The notes: generated from the letters alone by a model not told the origin. A DNA stretch of 21,400 nt from Silene noctiflora (GCA_009801015.1 VHZZ01002292.1:86969-108368), one strand, 5' to 3'. Positions 1 to 10,961 are shown, numbered from the stretch's first letter. Numbers and translations: made by a program.

Positions 1-1490
1 CCCTTATGTATTCTTAATATGAGATTTAAATATGTGATCGTAATATGATCGACAATGTGATCGCATTATTGTCGGGGACACTTACTCCAACAGATAGGCA
101 GTAGGACGCTCTATAGAACTGCTTGGAGAATTGAAACTTGATAAGCAGCAGGGCGCTCTGTAGAAATGCTTGTGAATTGAAACTTGATAGACGAAGCTGT
201 CTTCGTGTGAATTTCGAGAAATACGTCAGCTGTAAGTGGCAATGAAATCTCGCTGGGTAAGTAATAATATATCAATAGAGAGTAAACTCGAGCTTGGAAA
301 AAATTTGCTGGGGAAAAATAAGGCTTGACTTGACTTGAAAACTTGACTGTCGCTGGGGACAAAATCTTCTAGATAATATTCCCGTATAATGGATACCCTG
401 ACTAAAGATAATCCGCAAATAGAATTCAAGAGAAAATGATCTCAAGCATTATAAGTATGAGACACAGACCCGCAAACAACAAATTCGTAACGAACGAAAA
501 TGCGAGATAAAAAAAACGCGGCTGAGAAAACGCCTGAAGAAGAGGCGCAGTAGAGAAAGAGCATGAGGAAGGGGCGCAACATATTATGCGTTCTCTCTTG
601 AGCTTGTGAAGGTCCAGTAAAACTCAGAACTTAACACGAGTTTGAGTTTTATTCAAAACACAAGTTTCTACTTCCTTTCGATAGAATGCTCGAAAATCAT
701 CAATATTTTTCATCAAATTTCATGCAAGATTTGCCACAAATCATGACTAATCAAGGTATGCACCTTATCCTTGAATTAACTTGTATTTGTAGTTTGAATT
801 GGAGGCAGAAATTAAATTCATGCACTCATATATATCGAAAATTTGGGGCAACTATACCAACTGATTTTGCCTTGTGAAATTGACATTATAATTGCGTAAT
901 TGACCATGCTAGGAGCACAACCATATCTTTATCTCGAAATTTCATGAACCGTAAAGGAATTTAGGCAAAAAATGAGACGGTTTCATGCTAAAACGCCTTA
1001 TTTGCTCGAAAATGACCCGAAACATGCCGGAAATCAATGAAACTTGATGTTTTGGAATCCTTTTATTATCGGTAAACTTTCTTTCATGTTGAATTTTCAG
1101 TTTGCAACATAGCCTTGGAGACACTTTTTGGCAGAGTGTGTGTTTTTAAACAAAATGCTATCGAAATTTTCACTCATCGTCGATACTAAACTTGACTTAG
1201 GCATGTATAAAAGGACTTGAACATTTATACCGACGTGCATGAAAATGTGCTTGAAAATGAGCCCGAAATGGCTTACAACGACCTCTTTTCAGCCTGTTTT
1301 GCGGAGGACATACCCTCGACCTCTGAACGAAACGATCCCATGGCGCGAATTTGGAAAATCGGTATATCCATGGGGTTTTGAAAAATCTTTTTAGAGTCAC
1401 CACCAAATTTAAAGAAATTTGGAAACCATTAGACATTGGATTCCTTGTGAGGGTACATGATGGGAAATCCATTAATAAGACACTCACCCC
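1..1490. other. Non-coding stretch, possible Tat/Ogre-like element remnant
   Basis: No convincing coding region is seen; the short open frames have no recognisable domain. The stretch is AT-rich, with scattered repeats of an AAACTTGA/ACTTGACTTG type and GGGGAC motifs. Around 1389-1425 a segment reading AGAGTCACCACCAAATTT, followed by a repeat of AAATTTGG, reminds me of the GAGTCGCCACC signature common in LTR or UTR regions of plant Tat/Ogre elements. That likeness is from memory and is weak. Orientation cannot be fixed. Confidence 0.3.
97..189. repeat. Imperfect tandem repeat, about 47 bp x 2
   Basis: Two adjacent units (about 97-143 and 144-189) share the order: GCAG-AGG-CGCTCT, TAGAA, TGCTT, GAATTGAAACTTGATA. 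They differ at several positions, so the duplication is not recent. Further copies of the AAACTTGA core continue weakly to about 350. Function unknown. Confidence 0.7.
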
Positions 1491-3022
1491 CGCCCATTAC
1501 ATTAATGGCCTCTACTAAGGATTACGATGGCTAATTGGATAAGACTATAATCGTTATAAAGAAATGCAAACACCGTTTTAATCCTAACATGTGAGCTTGG
1601 TTTCTAATCGTCTAGTGCATCTAACATACTTTGTCCAAGTGATTTAGCATGTAATATTGATTTGAACTATACTAAAAAAGCATTCACAACATGGCTTAGG
1701 GGGGAAAGGAAGCAATTGGGGCACTACCTATTACAATCTAGACGATTCTCGTCGACTCGATGTGCAAACAATTGAATTAAAATACAACTCGATCTAATTA
1801 CAATTGCTAAACGGGACATGACACATGTGACTATTCTAGTCCTCGAAAAACGTGCCAAATATGAGCTCACGACTCACATGGACTTCGTCCTTGACCACAT
1901 CTTCACTTGTTGCACATTCGCTTTGACTTAATTAGCTAAATACTTCAATGTAACTAATTAAAACAAAGGTTTTGAAAAATATTTGAATCAAAATAAATAA
2001 AGGACACTTGACCCTTATTTAAATTATACATTACATGACTTGAATAAATAAATTATAATGATTAAGTATAGCAATTAAATTACAACAACAATTGAAATAA
2101 AACCGTAACAATTAAACAAAAACAATAAAAACAAAAACGAAATACGACACGAATGCCGAGACACCTCACGGCCAAACATAGGTCAAAATTTAACTGTTCC
2201 AGTCATTGAGTACAATAAAACGGATGTTAAACATGCGCGTTTTAACTAGCGAGAAATCTTCATAAAAAAAGACGAATTCATTAAATTCTTTTAAAGAAAT
2301 CATTTAATCCATATGTGAAAGTTAATGTATGACCTATGAATGTCTAATTCATTTAACATCCATTCTACATATTAAATTAGGGCAAGTTACGATTAAACAA
2401 ACAACAAACAAGATAAACAAGCATATGCACCTTACAACTGAATAAAATTAACTAAACATGTCAATTAAAACAAATATTTCATATTTGAATTAAAACATCC
2501 TAATTAAAATTAAACATTAAAAATTAAAACATGTTTCATCTTTTTAAACCGAAATTATTCATAAATCAAGTCATAAAAACAAACATGTGAAGATCGTCTT
2601 AAATTAAACATATTCATGAATAAATAGAAGACGAACATACTAAACATACTAAACATGTAATTAGTAATTAATATCAATCCTAAACAGCATATAAACCATC
2701 CACGAATATTGTAAATATTAAGCATTAACACGTGAGACGATAATTAATAGAACGATAAAACAAAGTAAATAAAAGAGGCCATGAGGCTGTGACCAACAAG
2801 AGAAAAAAGAAGAGAAAAGAGTCGGGATGTTGTGCACCCTGAACTTACATGTAAATTTGGACACTATTTGAATCCCGTATGTAATCAATGCTAGAAGGGG
2901 CGTCTTCGACGAGTTTAAACAAAACAATTTCGAAAATATGAAATAAACACAACTTTATTTCACGATTTTTAACACTTCGTGCAACGATTTTTAAATGACG
3001 ATTGTGACTTCGTTTTTCAACG

Positions 3023-3158
3023 ATTTTTAGAAATAAAAGATGTTTTGAAATAGTGGGATTCCAAATTATCTTTTTATCACAAAAAACCTGATTTTTAGAA
3101 ATAAAAGATGTTTTGAAATAGTGGGATTCCAAATTATCTTTTTATCACAAAAAACCTG
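3023..3158. repeat. Perfect 68-bp tandem duplication
   Basis: Units 3023-3090 and 3091-3158 read identically from ATTTTTAGAAATAAAAGATG through to AAAAAACCTG. The identity contrasts with the decayed sequence around it. The duplication sits in a wider diverged repeat (about 2940-3240 versus 3210-3380) in which the order GTGCAAC, TTTTCAA/TTTTTAA, ATGACTTTG or GTGACTTCG, GAACAAAAAA, AACGAAT-AAAAC and CAG-GCTG recurs. Confidence 0.9.
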
Positions 3159-4057
3159 AACAAAAAATAATTTGAAACAGAGAAAAACGAATGAAAACAG
3201 TAGCTGTCCAAAATACGCGATATTCAGACGGTTTGTGCAACAGTTTTCAAGTCACATTTATGACTTTGTTTTAGAATCGTGGTCATCCAAACTTTTGAAT
3301 TAGCATAAGAAAATAGAACAAAAAAGAGTTTAAAACGAATAAAAACGGATGAGAACAGGGGCTGCCTAAGACTCGAAAAACACGAAAAAGAGAGCAAGTT
3401 AATGCTCTAATGTTCGTCTAATCTCTTGTATGGACTTTGTGCTTTGTTTCTGGGTATGATAGCGGTTGAGGGTTTATTTTTACGTGAGGATTGAGAGGCA
3501 CAAGGGTAGGGTTTCGAGAGGTAAAAACGTCGTCCTTCTTTACTTGTGAAATGAGTTTGGTTTTTATATGGAATCAAGGGTAGGGTGATCTAGGGTTAGG
3601 TTAGTTCGGTTGTGTGGCTGCATATGAGGTAAAATATCCTGCTTGTGGAAGGAGGAAGTGAATGGGGACTAAATATTATATATGGAAGGAGTTTGAGTTG
3701 GTATTGGAAAGAATAAAAAGGGATATTATTTCGGTTTTGTGAGGGATTTTGTGAGCTGTTTAAGATAGCCAAAAATCTTACTATACTTGGGGATTAAACT
3801 AGGCAAAAGAGGGAAGGGTAAATTTTTGTAGGAGGGCTCGAAATGGGGAAGAAAAGCCCCTGTTTTTTAGCGTCCAAAACATGGTACGAGTGTGGGGGTT
3901 TTGGGTGGATTTTGTCTCCGGTTTGGGTGTGGGTTATAGCTAGAATGGGAGTTGGGTTAATGGTCTAGGTAGTGGGGGTGGTTTAGGCTAGTTGGGTGGT
4001 GGGTTGGTTGGTGTTTGGGGAAAGAAAAAAGGGGGAGGGAAGTGATGTTGTTGTGGG

Positions 4058-4110
4058 GGTTCGAACCAGGGACCAAAGGAGCAAGAGGTTCGAACCAGGA
4101 ACCAGGGACC
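4058..4110. repeat. Two-copy GGTTCGAACC repeat
   Basis: The 10-bp palindrome GGTTCGAACC occurs at 4058-4067 and 4087-4096, each followed by an AGG-ACC type tail, giving a period of about 29 bp. It resembles a tRNA B box, but no tRNA fold or A box was found around it. Confidence 0.6.
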
Positions 4111-4235
4111 TCTCAAAAATTATGCCCAAAAAATCATTTAAAACGAGCTCAAAACCGCTCAAAAAACGAGCTCGAAAACCGCTTTAAAACTCAATTTTTC
4201 AAATTAAATAAAAGCGATAAATCGTAAACCGTCAC

Positions 4236-5971
4236 TGTAACACCTGCACAAGTTGAGAGCCTTCCTCTAGCCCACCCCGACTCATGGAGGGGATACAAGG
4301 CTTTGTTTCCCAAGCTTTGTATTGCGAGTTCCGAAAATAAGCAATTTATGACAAGGTTATTAAAACAAAGCAAGGGAAGCTAGATAAGTTTATGGTTAAG
4401 TAATTAGATACAAATTAAAATAGGTGGAGTCTAATGTTTAGTCAAAAATATAATAACGAAAGTGATGACAACTATTGTGAGACCGCTCCGAGCCCCCAAG
4501 AATTATAAATGCAACCTGTCAATTCACTGCTCCCCGATCACCATATGGATCGACACAGACATTTGAAAACCCGATTGGTTAGTCACGATAATATAAATGT
4601 CCGACATAATGATATGAATTCAAGAATAATATCTAAATGCAATGACATGATGATTAAAAATAGGCAACCAATACTCCACGTCCTCCTCATCGCCAACCAC
4701 GGTGACGACATGGCAACGCCGCCACCAACACACGGACCGCAGCCACAAAGAAGGTACTCCGGACACACCGGTGGTACCGGGCCCGAGAGCGACTCAGATC
4801 CCCTGCCAGGCGACATGTTTCAACCACATGTTCCCCTCCATAACTCAAGCCCTAAATGTACACATCACTCGTGGAGTGGGAAACTCGAAGACGCAAATCG
4901 AGTGCAAGACGGTCTCCCAACCGCCTTACGTCTCCAAAGTAGTCACCAATCTCCACTAATCACCACCATCCAATATCTATATACCACACAAGTGTCCAAT
5001 AATCAAATAAGGCAAATAAGGTTCACATGCATCCATTCAAACCATATGAAACAAGAACCAACTATGCAATAACCCAACCTTTCCCATACTCATGTTATAA
5101 TGCAATACATAAGGACATGTACCAACCCAATTACCAACATACCATCATGACCAAGTAGTCTCATCACAAATCATGAAACCCTAATTACTAATATGAATGT
5201 TCTCATGCCACTACCATGGAATATATGAAATTCATGAACTAAATGCTTTGAATAACATCTATACTATCAAGACTAAGTATGGAAAACCCCGCCTTTTGTT
5301 ATTCTTCACACACAAGCACCCATGCTATAAAAGCTCCTCTATGAAGTCTCCTCCTACACAATATATAGCTATATATCACAATACAATATTAATATAACAA
5401 TAATACTAACAAATCCCCTAATTAGTCCCTTATTAATAGGTCAAACCCTAATTAAATCCCTAAGGCAAACACCCAACAAATTAGGGTTTATTACACTAAT
5501 TAAAATAGGTAACAAGAGGGAAAATCAAACTTATAACTTAAAGGATGAATAAAGGAGAATTTGGTAGACAAATCTTTACCAAAAATGCCCAAATAGAGGA
5601 TAAGGTTTTAGAGAGAATAATTGGTGGTTTTTTGAAATGAAGAGATAAGGTTCGGGAGAGTGGTTGTGAGGTGACAATAAGGGAAGAAGAAACAAAAAAA
5701 AATAGGTCCACAATGCACTATTGCGTGGCTCCGAGTGACAACGACAACACTCGGTCGAGTGTGGTCGACTCGATCGAGTAGCTCGAGTACTCGGTCGAGT
5801 GCAATCCACTCGGTCGAGTACACCCTAGTACTCGGTCGAGTGGACCATGCAACAACTAATCTAACAAGAAAAACCCCACTCGGTCGACTTCACTCAACCG
5901 AGTGACCTCCACTCGGTCGAGTATGCGGTGTACTCGACCGAGGGGGACCTTAGAAATTCTCAAGTATTACA
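4236..5971 (-). repeat. 3' LTR of element A
   Basis: On the minus strand it begins TGTAATACTTGAGAATT at 5971 and ends at 4236 with GGTGTTACA, giving TG...CA ends and a length of 1736 bp. It matches the LTR of element B (12756-14568) along its whole length in inverted orientation, with roughly 80-88% identity in the stretches I compared by eye. The U3-like end holds a cluster of CTCGRYCGAG motifs (about 5745-5945). The flank before 4236 reads GTCAC; no matching target-site copy was found beside the LTR of B. Open frames inside it, including the long one near 4509-5072, are not believed to be genes. Confidence 0.9.
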
Positions 5972-5986
5972 ATCTTCCTCCCTTAT
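5972..5986 (-). promoter_or_regulatory. Polypurine tract of element A
   Basis: On the minus strand the sequence directly before the LTR is a purine-rich run (TAAGGGAGGAAGAT), the usual plus-strand primer site of LTR elements. It lines up with the equivalent run before the LTR of element B. Confidence 0.8.
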
Positions 5987-6224
5987 GATGAAATTCGTCC
6001 TCGAAGTTAGATCCGACTTGACAAGACTCAAACGGGGTGTTCTAAAATCCCGACTCTTATTACCAAAGACACTAAGACACTTAAGAGGGTCAGAACGACA
6101 CAAAACTTACTATCAAACACTTAAAGAAATGACTTGGACTTTATGCGACGCTCCCTACCCCTCTAGAAGCAAAGTTACGACATCGTAACCGAACTCGTTA
6201 CCTACTCGAAAATGTGGGGTTAAC
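5987..6224 (-). other. 3' untranslated region of element A
   Basis: This lies between the end of the chromodomain part and the polypurine tract. Read on the minus strand it carries CGAGGACGAATTTCATC just before the purine tract, matching the CGAGGACGAAGTTCATC of element B. It has no coding content. Confidence 0.75.
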
Positions 6225-6520
6225 ACTTCTTCATAGCTTCTTCGGCCTCCTAAGTGGTCTCCTCAATTTGATGGTTGTACCACAAGATCTTTACGAACAC
6301 CGTCTCCCGATGCCTCGCCTTTCTCACTTTCCGATCCAATATCTCTTTAGGGGTCTCTACATACGTCAAGGCATCATCCAACTCGATTGTCTCCGCCTCT
6401 AACACATGGGAGGGATCACTACCATACTTCCGTAATTGGGATACATGGAAGACGTTATGAACACGGTTAAGTGCCGGGGGAAGAGCCAAGCAGTATGCTA
6501 CTTCCATGACTCTATCCAAT
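6225..6520 (-). pseudogene. Element A: integrase C-terminus and chromodomain
   Basis: The minus-strand translation contains ALPPALNRVHNVFHVSQLRK, the conserved module just upstream of the chromodomain in Tekay/Del elements. It is followed by a short chromodomain-like stretch beginning near PKEILDRKVRK and including VKILWYNHQIEETT, where the aromatic W-Y pattern of the fold is visible. Chromodomains of this kind steer integration to heterochromatin in the family; that role is inferred here. The part belongs to a broken fossil. Confidence 0.85.
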
Positions 6521-6539
6521 ATCTCATACGGCCCTATGA

Positions 6540-7450
6540 ACTTTTAGCTCAATTTGCCTCTTTTCCCAAACCTCATTACTCCTTTCATTGAGGACACTTT
6601 GAGTAATACATTGTCATCGACCTCAAACTCGATGTCACTCCTCCTTAAATCGGCGTAGATCTTTTGCTTATCATGGGATGCCCTCATCTTTTCCCGGATT
6701 ACATGCACTTGGTCAAACATGTCTTGGATCATTTGAGGTCCCAACAAGACGGCCTCAGTGCTATCATCCCAACATATCAGACTCCAAAATTTCCTCCCAT
6801 ACAAGGCCTCAAATAGAGCCATGCCTATACTTTCATGATGGCTATTATTGTATGAGAATTCGATCAAGTCTAACCTCTCTTCCCAAGTGCCACCGAATTC
6901 CATTACACACGCCCTCAACATATCCTCAAGGTTTTGGATAGTCCTCTCGGTTTGTCCATTCGTTGCTGGGTGGAACGCCGTACTCATCTTCAACTTCGTA
7001 CCCAGAGTTTTGCAATTCTTGCCAAAACCTAGAAATGAATCTAGAGTCGCGGTCTAACACGATGTCCTTGGGGATCCCATTTAGTTTCACCACATTCTTC
7101 CGGTAGGTGTTAGCTAGTTCCAACTTGCTTCAAGTATCCTTCATCGGTATGAAATGCGCCGACTTGGTTAGCCTATCCACTATCACCCAAATCATAATAT
7201 TCTCCTTTTAAGTTCTTGGTAACCCCACAATGAAATCCATTGATACAGAATAACACTTCTATTCCGGCACATCAAGAGGTTGCACCTTACCTTGTGGCTT
7301 CTTGTGCTCCCTTTTCACCCATTGTAATGTCAAACACTTGGCCACAAATTCCGCCACTTCCCTCTTCATGTTAGACCACCAAAAGGTATTCTTCAAGTCC
7401 TTGTATAGCTTGTCACGACCCGGATGTACCGAGTATGGTGTACTATGGGT
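6540..7450 (-). pseudogene. Element A: integrase zinc-binding domain and catalytic core remnant
   Basis: Minus-strand translations show an HHCC-type module ([18 protein letters not shown], then [16 protein letters not shown]) and, further on, integrase core motifs including the [20 protein letters not shown] block and EALYGRK. In life this enzyme would insert the cDNA into the genome. The reading frame is interrupted several times, so this is a fossil. It aligns with 9600-10352 and 11967-12230 of element B on the opposite strand. Confidence 0.88.
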
Positions 7451-7738
7451 CTCCTCCATAATTCTTCTATTGAGTTCCTCATCCTTTGGCACGCACCATC
7501 TCCCTTTCAATCTAAGGCTTTCGTCCCCATGTAACTCAAACCTTGACACCTCTCCTCTTTCTAAGGCTCCTTTCCACTCTTGAATTTTTGTATCAGTCCC
7601 TTGCTTTTCTTGGATTTCTTCATACAATTCGGGCTCTAGAGTCAATTCCCCAATTGCACCCCCCTTCCGAATCATGTGAATCCCCATTTTGCCTACTTCC
7701 TCCTTGAGTCGCATCATTGAAAAGGCGGTACATAAGGA

Positions 7739-8068
7739 GTGTACCGACTTCCTACTCAAGGCATAGGCCACCACATTAGCCTTTCCCTCATGATACACTA
7801 TTTCCATGTCGTAGTCTCCAATGAGCTCTATCCGTCTCCTTTGCCTCATATTCAACTCCTTTTGGGTGTAGATGTACTTCAAGCTTTTGTGGTCGGAAAA
7901 CACTTTAAAAATCGCTCCATAAAGATAGTGCCTCCATATCTTCAAGGAAAACACAATGGCTCCAAACTCTAGGTGATGCATTGGGTAGTTCTCCTCATAT
8001 GGTTTCAATTGTCGTGATCCATAGGCTATCACTCTCCCATTTTGCATGAGTACACCTCCTTCCGGCAA
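7739..8068 (-). pseudogene. Element A: RNase H domain remnant
   Basis: The minus-strand translation carries the chromovirus RNase H signature: [20 protein letters not shown], then [20 protein letters not shown], then the [10 protein letters not shown] and ALSRKS blocks. In a working element it degrades the RNA strand of the RNA-DNA hybrid during reverse transcription. Sequence homologous to the region just before it reaches 8116, where similarity to element B stops and the spacer begins. Confidence 0.88.
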
Positions 8069-8116
8069 GGCTAGGATCGGGGCCGTGGTTAGGCGCTCTT
8101 TTAGAGTTGAGAAAGC

Positions 8117-8525
8117 ATGTGTTAATGCATTCTATAATTCGAGAGGCACGAATATGTATTATACTAAGCATGTTGTAGTAGATTGATCTAACCATAGCGA
8201 GAGTTCGTTATAACCCGATCTAAGGCTTGACAATAATATCGAGAGGTTGTTGTCTATATGCCTAGACATTTATCCTTATTATGCATTTCTATTTAATATG
8301 AATAATTTTGTTATGCATGTATGACCCAAAACCCCTAGACTCCTTTACCATTATTATTTTTATCATTTTATTTACAAGTTTTTACCAATCAAACCAATCG
8401 ACCAGTCAAACTGACCTAGATAGAATTCTCTCCTTGACAACTTATTTAGCAACTCCGGTCTCCTTGTGTTCAACCCTTATTACTACATTCATTTGTTACT
8501 AGAGTATTTATCTTTGTTAGGTGTG
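8117..8525. other. Spacer between A and B, possible retroelement leader fragment
   Basis: About 0.4 kb matching neither arm. No gene is seen. The plus strand carries phrases such as TATAACCCGATCTAAG and ATCGAGAGG near the start and TCTCCTTGTGTTCAACCC near 8460. These remind me of leader sequences between the 5' LTR and gag in plant Ty3/gypsy or Ty1/copia elements, but this is memory-based and weak. It separates two head-to-head truncated elements, so it may be filler captured at a rearrangement junction. Confidence 0.35.
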
Positions 8526-8535
8526 CGACAGACCT

Positions 8536-8830
8536 ATCAGGTGTTTAGTCCCTTCCTAGATAAGTTCAAAGTAGTGTTCATTGATGACATCTTAGTGTAC
8601 TCAAAGAATATGGAGGAGCATGAGGAGCACTTGAGGGTCGTGTTACAAACTTTGAGGGATCATAAATTGTATGAAAAACTTAGTAAGTGTGAGTTTTGGT
8701 TGGAAATGGTGGAATTCCAAGGACATGTAGTGTCGAAGAAGGGGGTATCCATTGACCCTACCAAGATTGAAGCCGTGTCCAAGTGGGAGGCACCTACGAA
8801 TGTTGCGAGATTCGGAGCTTACTTGGTTTA
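8536..8830 (+). pseudogene. Element B: reverse transcriptase remnant (palm/thumb part)
   Basis: The translation contains FSPFLDKFKVVFIDDILVYS, which includes the FIDD form of the YxDD polymerase motif near 8577. It is followed by EEHEEHLRVVLQTLRDHKLY and SKCEFWLEMVEFQGHVVSK, all standard for Ty3/gypsy RT. The N-terminal fingers and palm are absent because the copy begins at the spacer junction. Element A has no counterpart to this part. Confidence 0.9.
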
Positions 8831-8999
8831 GCCGTATATTTCCAGAGGTTTGTGAAGGACTTCTCAAAGATCTCTAGGACTTTAACGACATTGATGAGGA
8901 AGGAGAACCACTTCAAATGGGATGAGAGTTGTGAGACGGCTTTCTTAACTCTAAAAGAGTGTCTAACCACGGCCCCGATCCTATCCTTGCCGGAAGAGA

Positions 9000-9360
9000 G
9001 TGATAACTTTGAAGTGTATACCGATGCTTCCAAGAATGGGTTGGGATGCGTGCTCATGAAAAGTGGGAAGGTGATAGCCTATGCATCACAAACAAATTGA
9101 AACCATATAAGGAGAACTACCCAACGCATGACCTAAAGCTTGGAGCTGTTGTGTTTGCCTTGAAGATATGGAGGGACTATCTTTATTGAGCGACTTTTAA
9201 GGTGTTTTCCAACCATAAAAGCTTAAAGTACATCTACACCCAAAAGGAGTTGAATATGAGGCAAAGGAGATGGATATAGCTCATTGGAGACTACGACATG
9301 AAGATTTTGTATCATGAGAGAAAGGCCAATGTGGTGGTCGGTGCTTTGAGTAGGAAGTCG
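9000..9360 (+). pseudogene. Element B: RNase H remnant
   Basis: The motif FEVYTDASKNGLGCVLMKSG, containing the first RNase H acidic residue, starts near 9010. Further along come the [19 protein letters not shown]-type block and LSRKSVHSL near 9340-9375. The order and wording match chromovirus RNase H and the minus-strand copy in element A. The part is broken and treated as a fossil. Confidence 0.88.
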
Positions 9361-9599
9361 GTGCACTCCTTATGTACCGCCTTGTCAATGATGCGGTTCA
9401 AGGAAGAATTAGGCAAAATGGGGATTCACATGATACGAAAGGGGCATGCAATAGGGGACTTGACTCTAGAGCCCGAATTGTATGAAAAATACGAGAAAAG
9501 CATGGGACCGACACAAAAATTCAAGAGTGGAAAAGAGCCTTGGAAATAGGAGAGGTGTCAAGGTTTGAGTTGCATGGGGACGGAATCCTTAGATTTAAA

Positions 9600-10352
9600 G
9601 GGAGACGATGCGTACAAAAAGATGAGGAACTTAAGAGGAGAATTTTGGAGGAGGCCTATAGCACACCATACTCGGTGCATCCAGGTGGTGTAAAGCTATA
9701 CAAGGACTTGAAGAAGACTTTTTGGTGGTCGAACATGAAGAGGGAAGTGGCGGAAATTGTGGCCAAGTGTTTGACACGCCAAAGGGTGAAAGGAGAGCAC
9801 AAGAGGCCACAAGGTAAGGTGCAACCTCTTGATGTGCCGGAATGGAAGTGGGAGTCCATATCAATGAATTTCATTGTAGGGCTACCAAGAACTCAAAAGG
9901 GGAACAATATGATTTGGGTGATTGTGGATAGGCTAACCAAGTCGGTGCATTTCACACCGATAAAGGATACTTGGAGCAAGTTGGAGCTGGCAAATGCCTA
10001 CCAGAAGAACGTGGTGAAGCTACATGGGATCTCCAAGGATATCGTGTAGGACCGTGACTCTAGGTTCAGTTCTAGGTTTTGGCAAGAATTGCAAAACTCG
10101 TTGGGTACCAAGTTGAAGATCAGTACGGTGTTCCACCCAACAACGAATGGACAAACCGAGAGGACTATCCAAATCCTTGAAGACATGCTGAGGGCATGTA
10201 TAATGGAGTTCGGGGGCACTAGGGAAGAGAGGTTGGACTTGATTGAATTCTCAGACAATAATAGCCATCATGCAAGTATAGGCATGGCTCCATTTGAGAC
10301 CTTGTATGGGAGGAAAAGTCGGAGTCCGATATGTTGGGATGATAGCACCGAG
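9600..10352 (+). pseudogene. Element B: integrase remnant, first part
   Basis: The translation shows the zinc-binding module ([18 protein letters not shown], then [16 protein letters not shown]), the start of the catalytic core (ISMNFIVGLPRTQ, then WVIVDRLTKSVHFTP) and later [16 protein letters not shown] and [15 protein letters not shown]. The D residues of the D,D-35-E triad fall in the expected blocks. Integrase sequence stops at 10352, where a foreign LTR-type insertion begins, and resumes at about 11967. Confidence 0.88.
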
Positions 10353-10861
10353 TGTAACACCCCCATACCTTAAGGCACCTTACCTAGGTCTACCTCAAGA
10401 CATGAAAGTGTTACCATTTCGGTTACCCCGAGGTAGTTTACATCACAGAAACCATAATGAAACATAATTTAAAGATTAACTTTAATAAGCTGATTACAAG
10501 TCTCCCAAAAACCAATACAAAAACCAAATCCCGTAGCAATATCAACAATGATAACCCTTATCACCTGCTAAGCCAACTGCTCACCATCCTCGAATGGATC
10601 ATCAAAGTTTTGAAAACAGAAACGGGGTCAGTCAACTATACAATAATATGACATAACAAAGCATTAACATAACATCCACCGTAATCATAACGAACACCTC
10701 CAAACTCCATAGTAACTAGTAACCGACTACACACCAAGGTGCATAGCCCTGCCAGATTACCAGTCGCAATAGGTAATCCACACTGCCAGTGGGGACCGCA
10801 GCCTTACCACCAAAATCCCCGCTCACGCATGAGCGAACCCAAGTCCATTAATGTGCACATC

Positions 10862-10961
10862 CGCTTGCGTCGAGAAACACAAGAGGCGAACAATGGGGGT
10901 GATACCACCCCCCTTGCGTCAAGACACGCAAGAGGCAAACAATGGGGGTGAGACCATCTCT
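10862..10961. repeat. 50-bp imperfect tandem repeat with a small hairpin
   Basis: Two units (about 10862-10911 and 10912-10961) share CTTGCGTC-AGA-ACACAAGAGG or its close variant, then AACAATGGGGGTGA. In the second unit CTTGCGT and ACGCAAG (10913-10932) form a 7-bp stem with a 6-nt loop. It lies inside the LTR-type insertion. Confidence 0.75.

Larger units (their letters stand above)
1491..4235. other. AT-rich non-coding region, candidate long LTR/UTR of a Tat/Ogre-like element
   Basis: About 2.7 kb without a recognisable gene. The left part (1491-2900) is very AT-rich with many ATTAAAAT/AAACAAAC stretches. The part from 2940 to 3400 is built of diverged tandem blocks, and the part from 3430 to 4100 is G-rich on the plus strand with many short homopurine runs. 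It ends exactly where the terminal TG of the minus-strand chromovirus LTR begins at 4236, so element A lies beside or inside it. A long plant LTR or untranslated region of a Tat/Ogre-type retroelement would look like this, but no LTR boundary, primer-binding site or domain proves it. Confidence 0.3.
4236..8116 (-). mobile_element. Element A: Ty3/gypsy chromovirus remnant (Tekay/Del type), minus strand
   Basis: Read on the minus strand, the order is RNase H (about 8068-7739), integrase zinc-binding part and core (about 7450-6540), integrase C-terminus with chromodomain (about 6520-6225), a short 3' untranslated region, a polypurine tract, then one LTR (5971-4236). RNase H followed by integrase with a terminal chromodomain is diagnostic of chromoviruses, and residue runs such as [20 protein letters not shown] and [15 protein letters not shown] are typical of the Tekay/Del clade. 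Gag, protease, most of RT and the 5' LTR are absent from the window. The copy is broken, with several interruptions of the coding part, so I take it as an old fossil. Because only one LTR is present, LTR-pair dating is impossible. It mirrors element B at 8526-14568. Confidence 0.9.

Noticed and set aside
1-1490. Host gene at the left edge
   Set aside because: Only short frames on both strands, no recognisable domain, and no splice-site-bounded coding blocks.
4050-4110. tRNA gene suggested by GGTTCGAACC
   Set aside because: No A box, acceptor stem or anticodon arm can be drawn around it.
4509-5072. Open frame of 187 codons, plus strand
   Set aside because: It lies wholly inside the LTR of element A, the matching LTR of B does not keep the frame, and no domain is seen.
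5745-5945. Short palindromic repeats considered as a CRISPR-like array
   Set aside because: Spacing is irregular, copies are degenerate, the clusters lie in LTRs of plant retroelements, and no cas-like gene is present.
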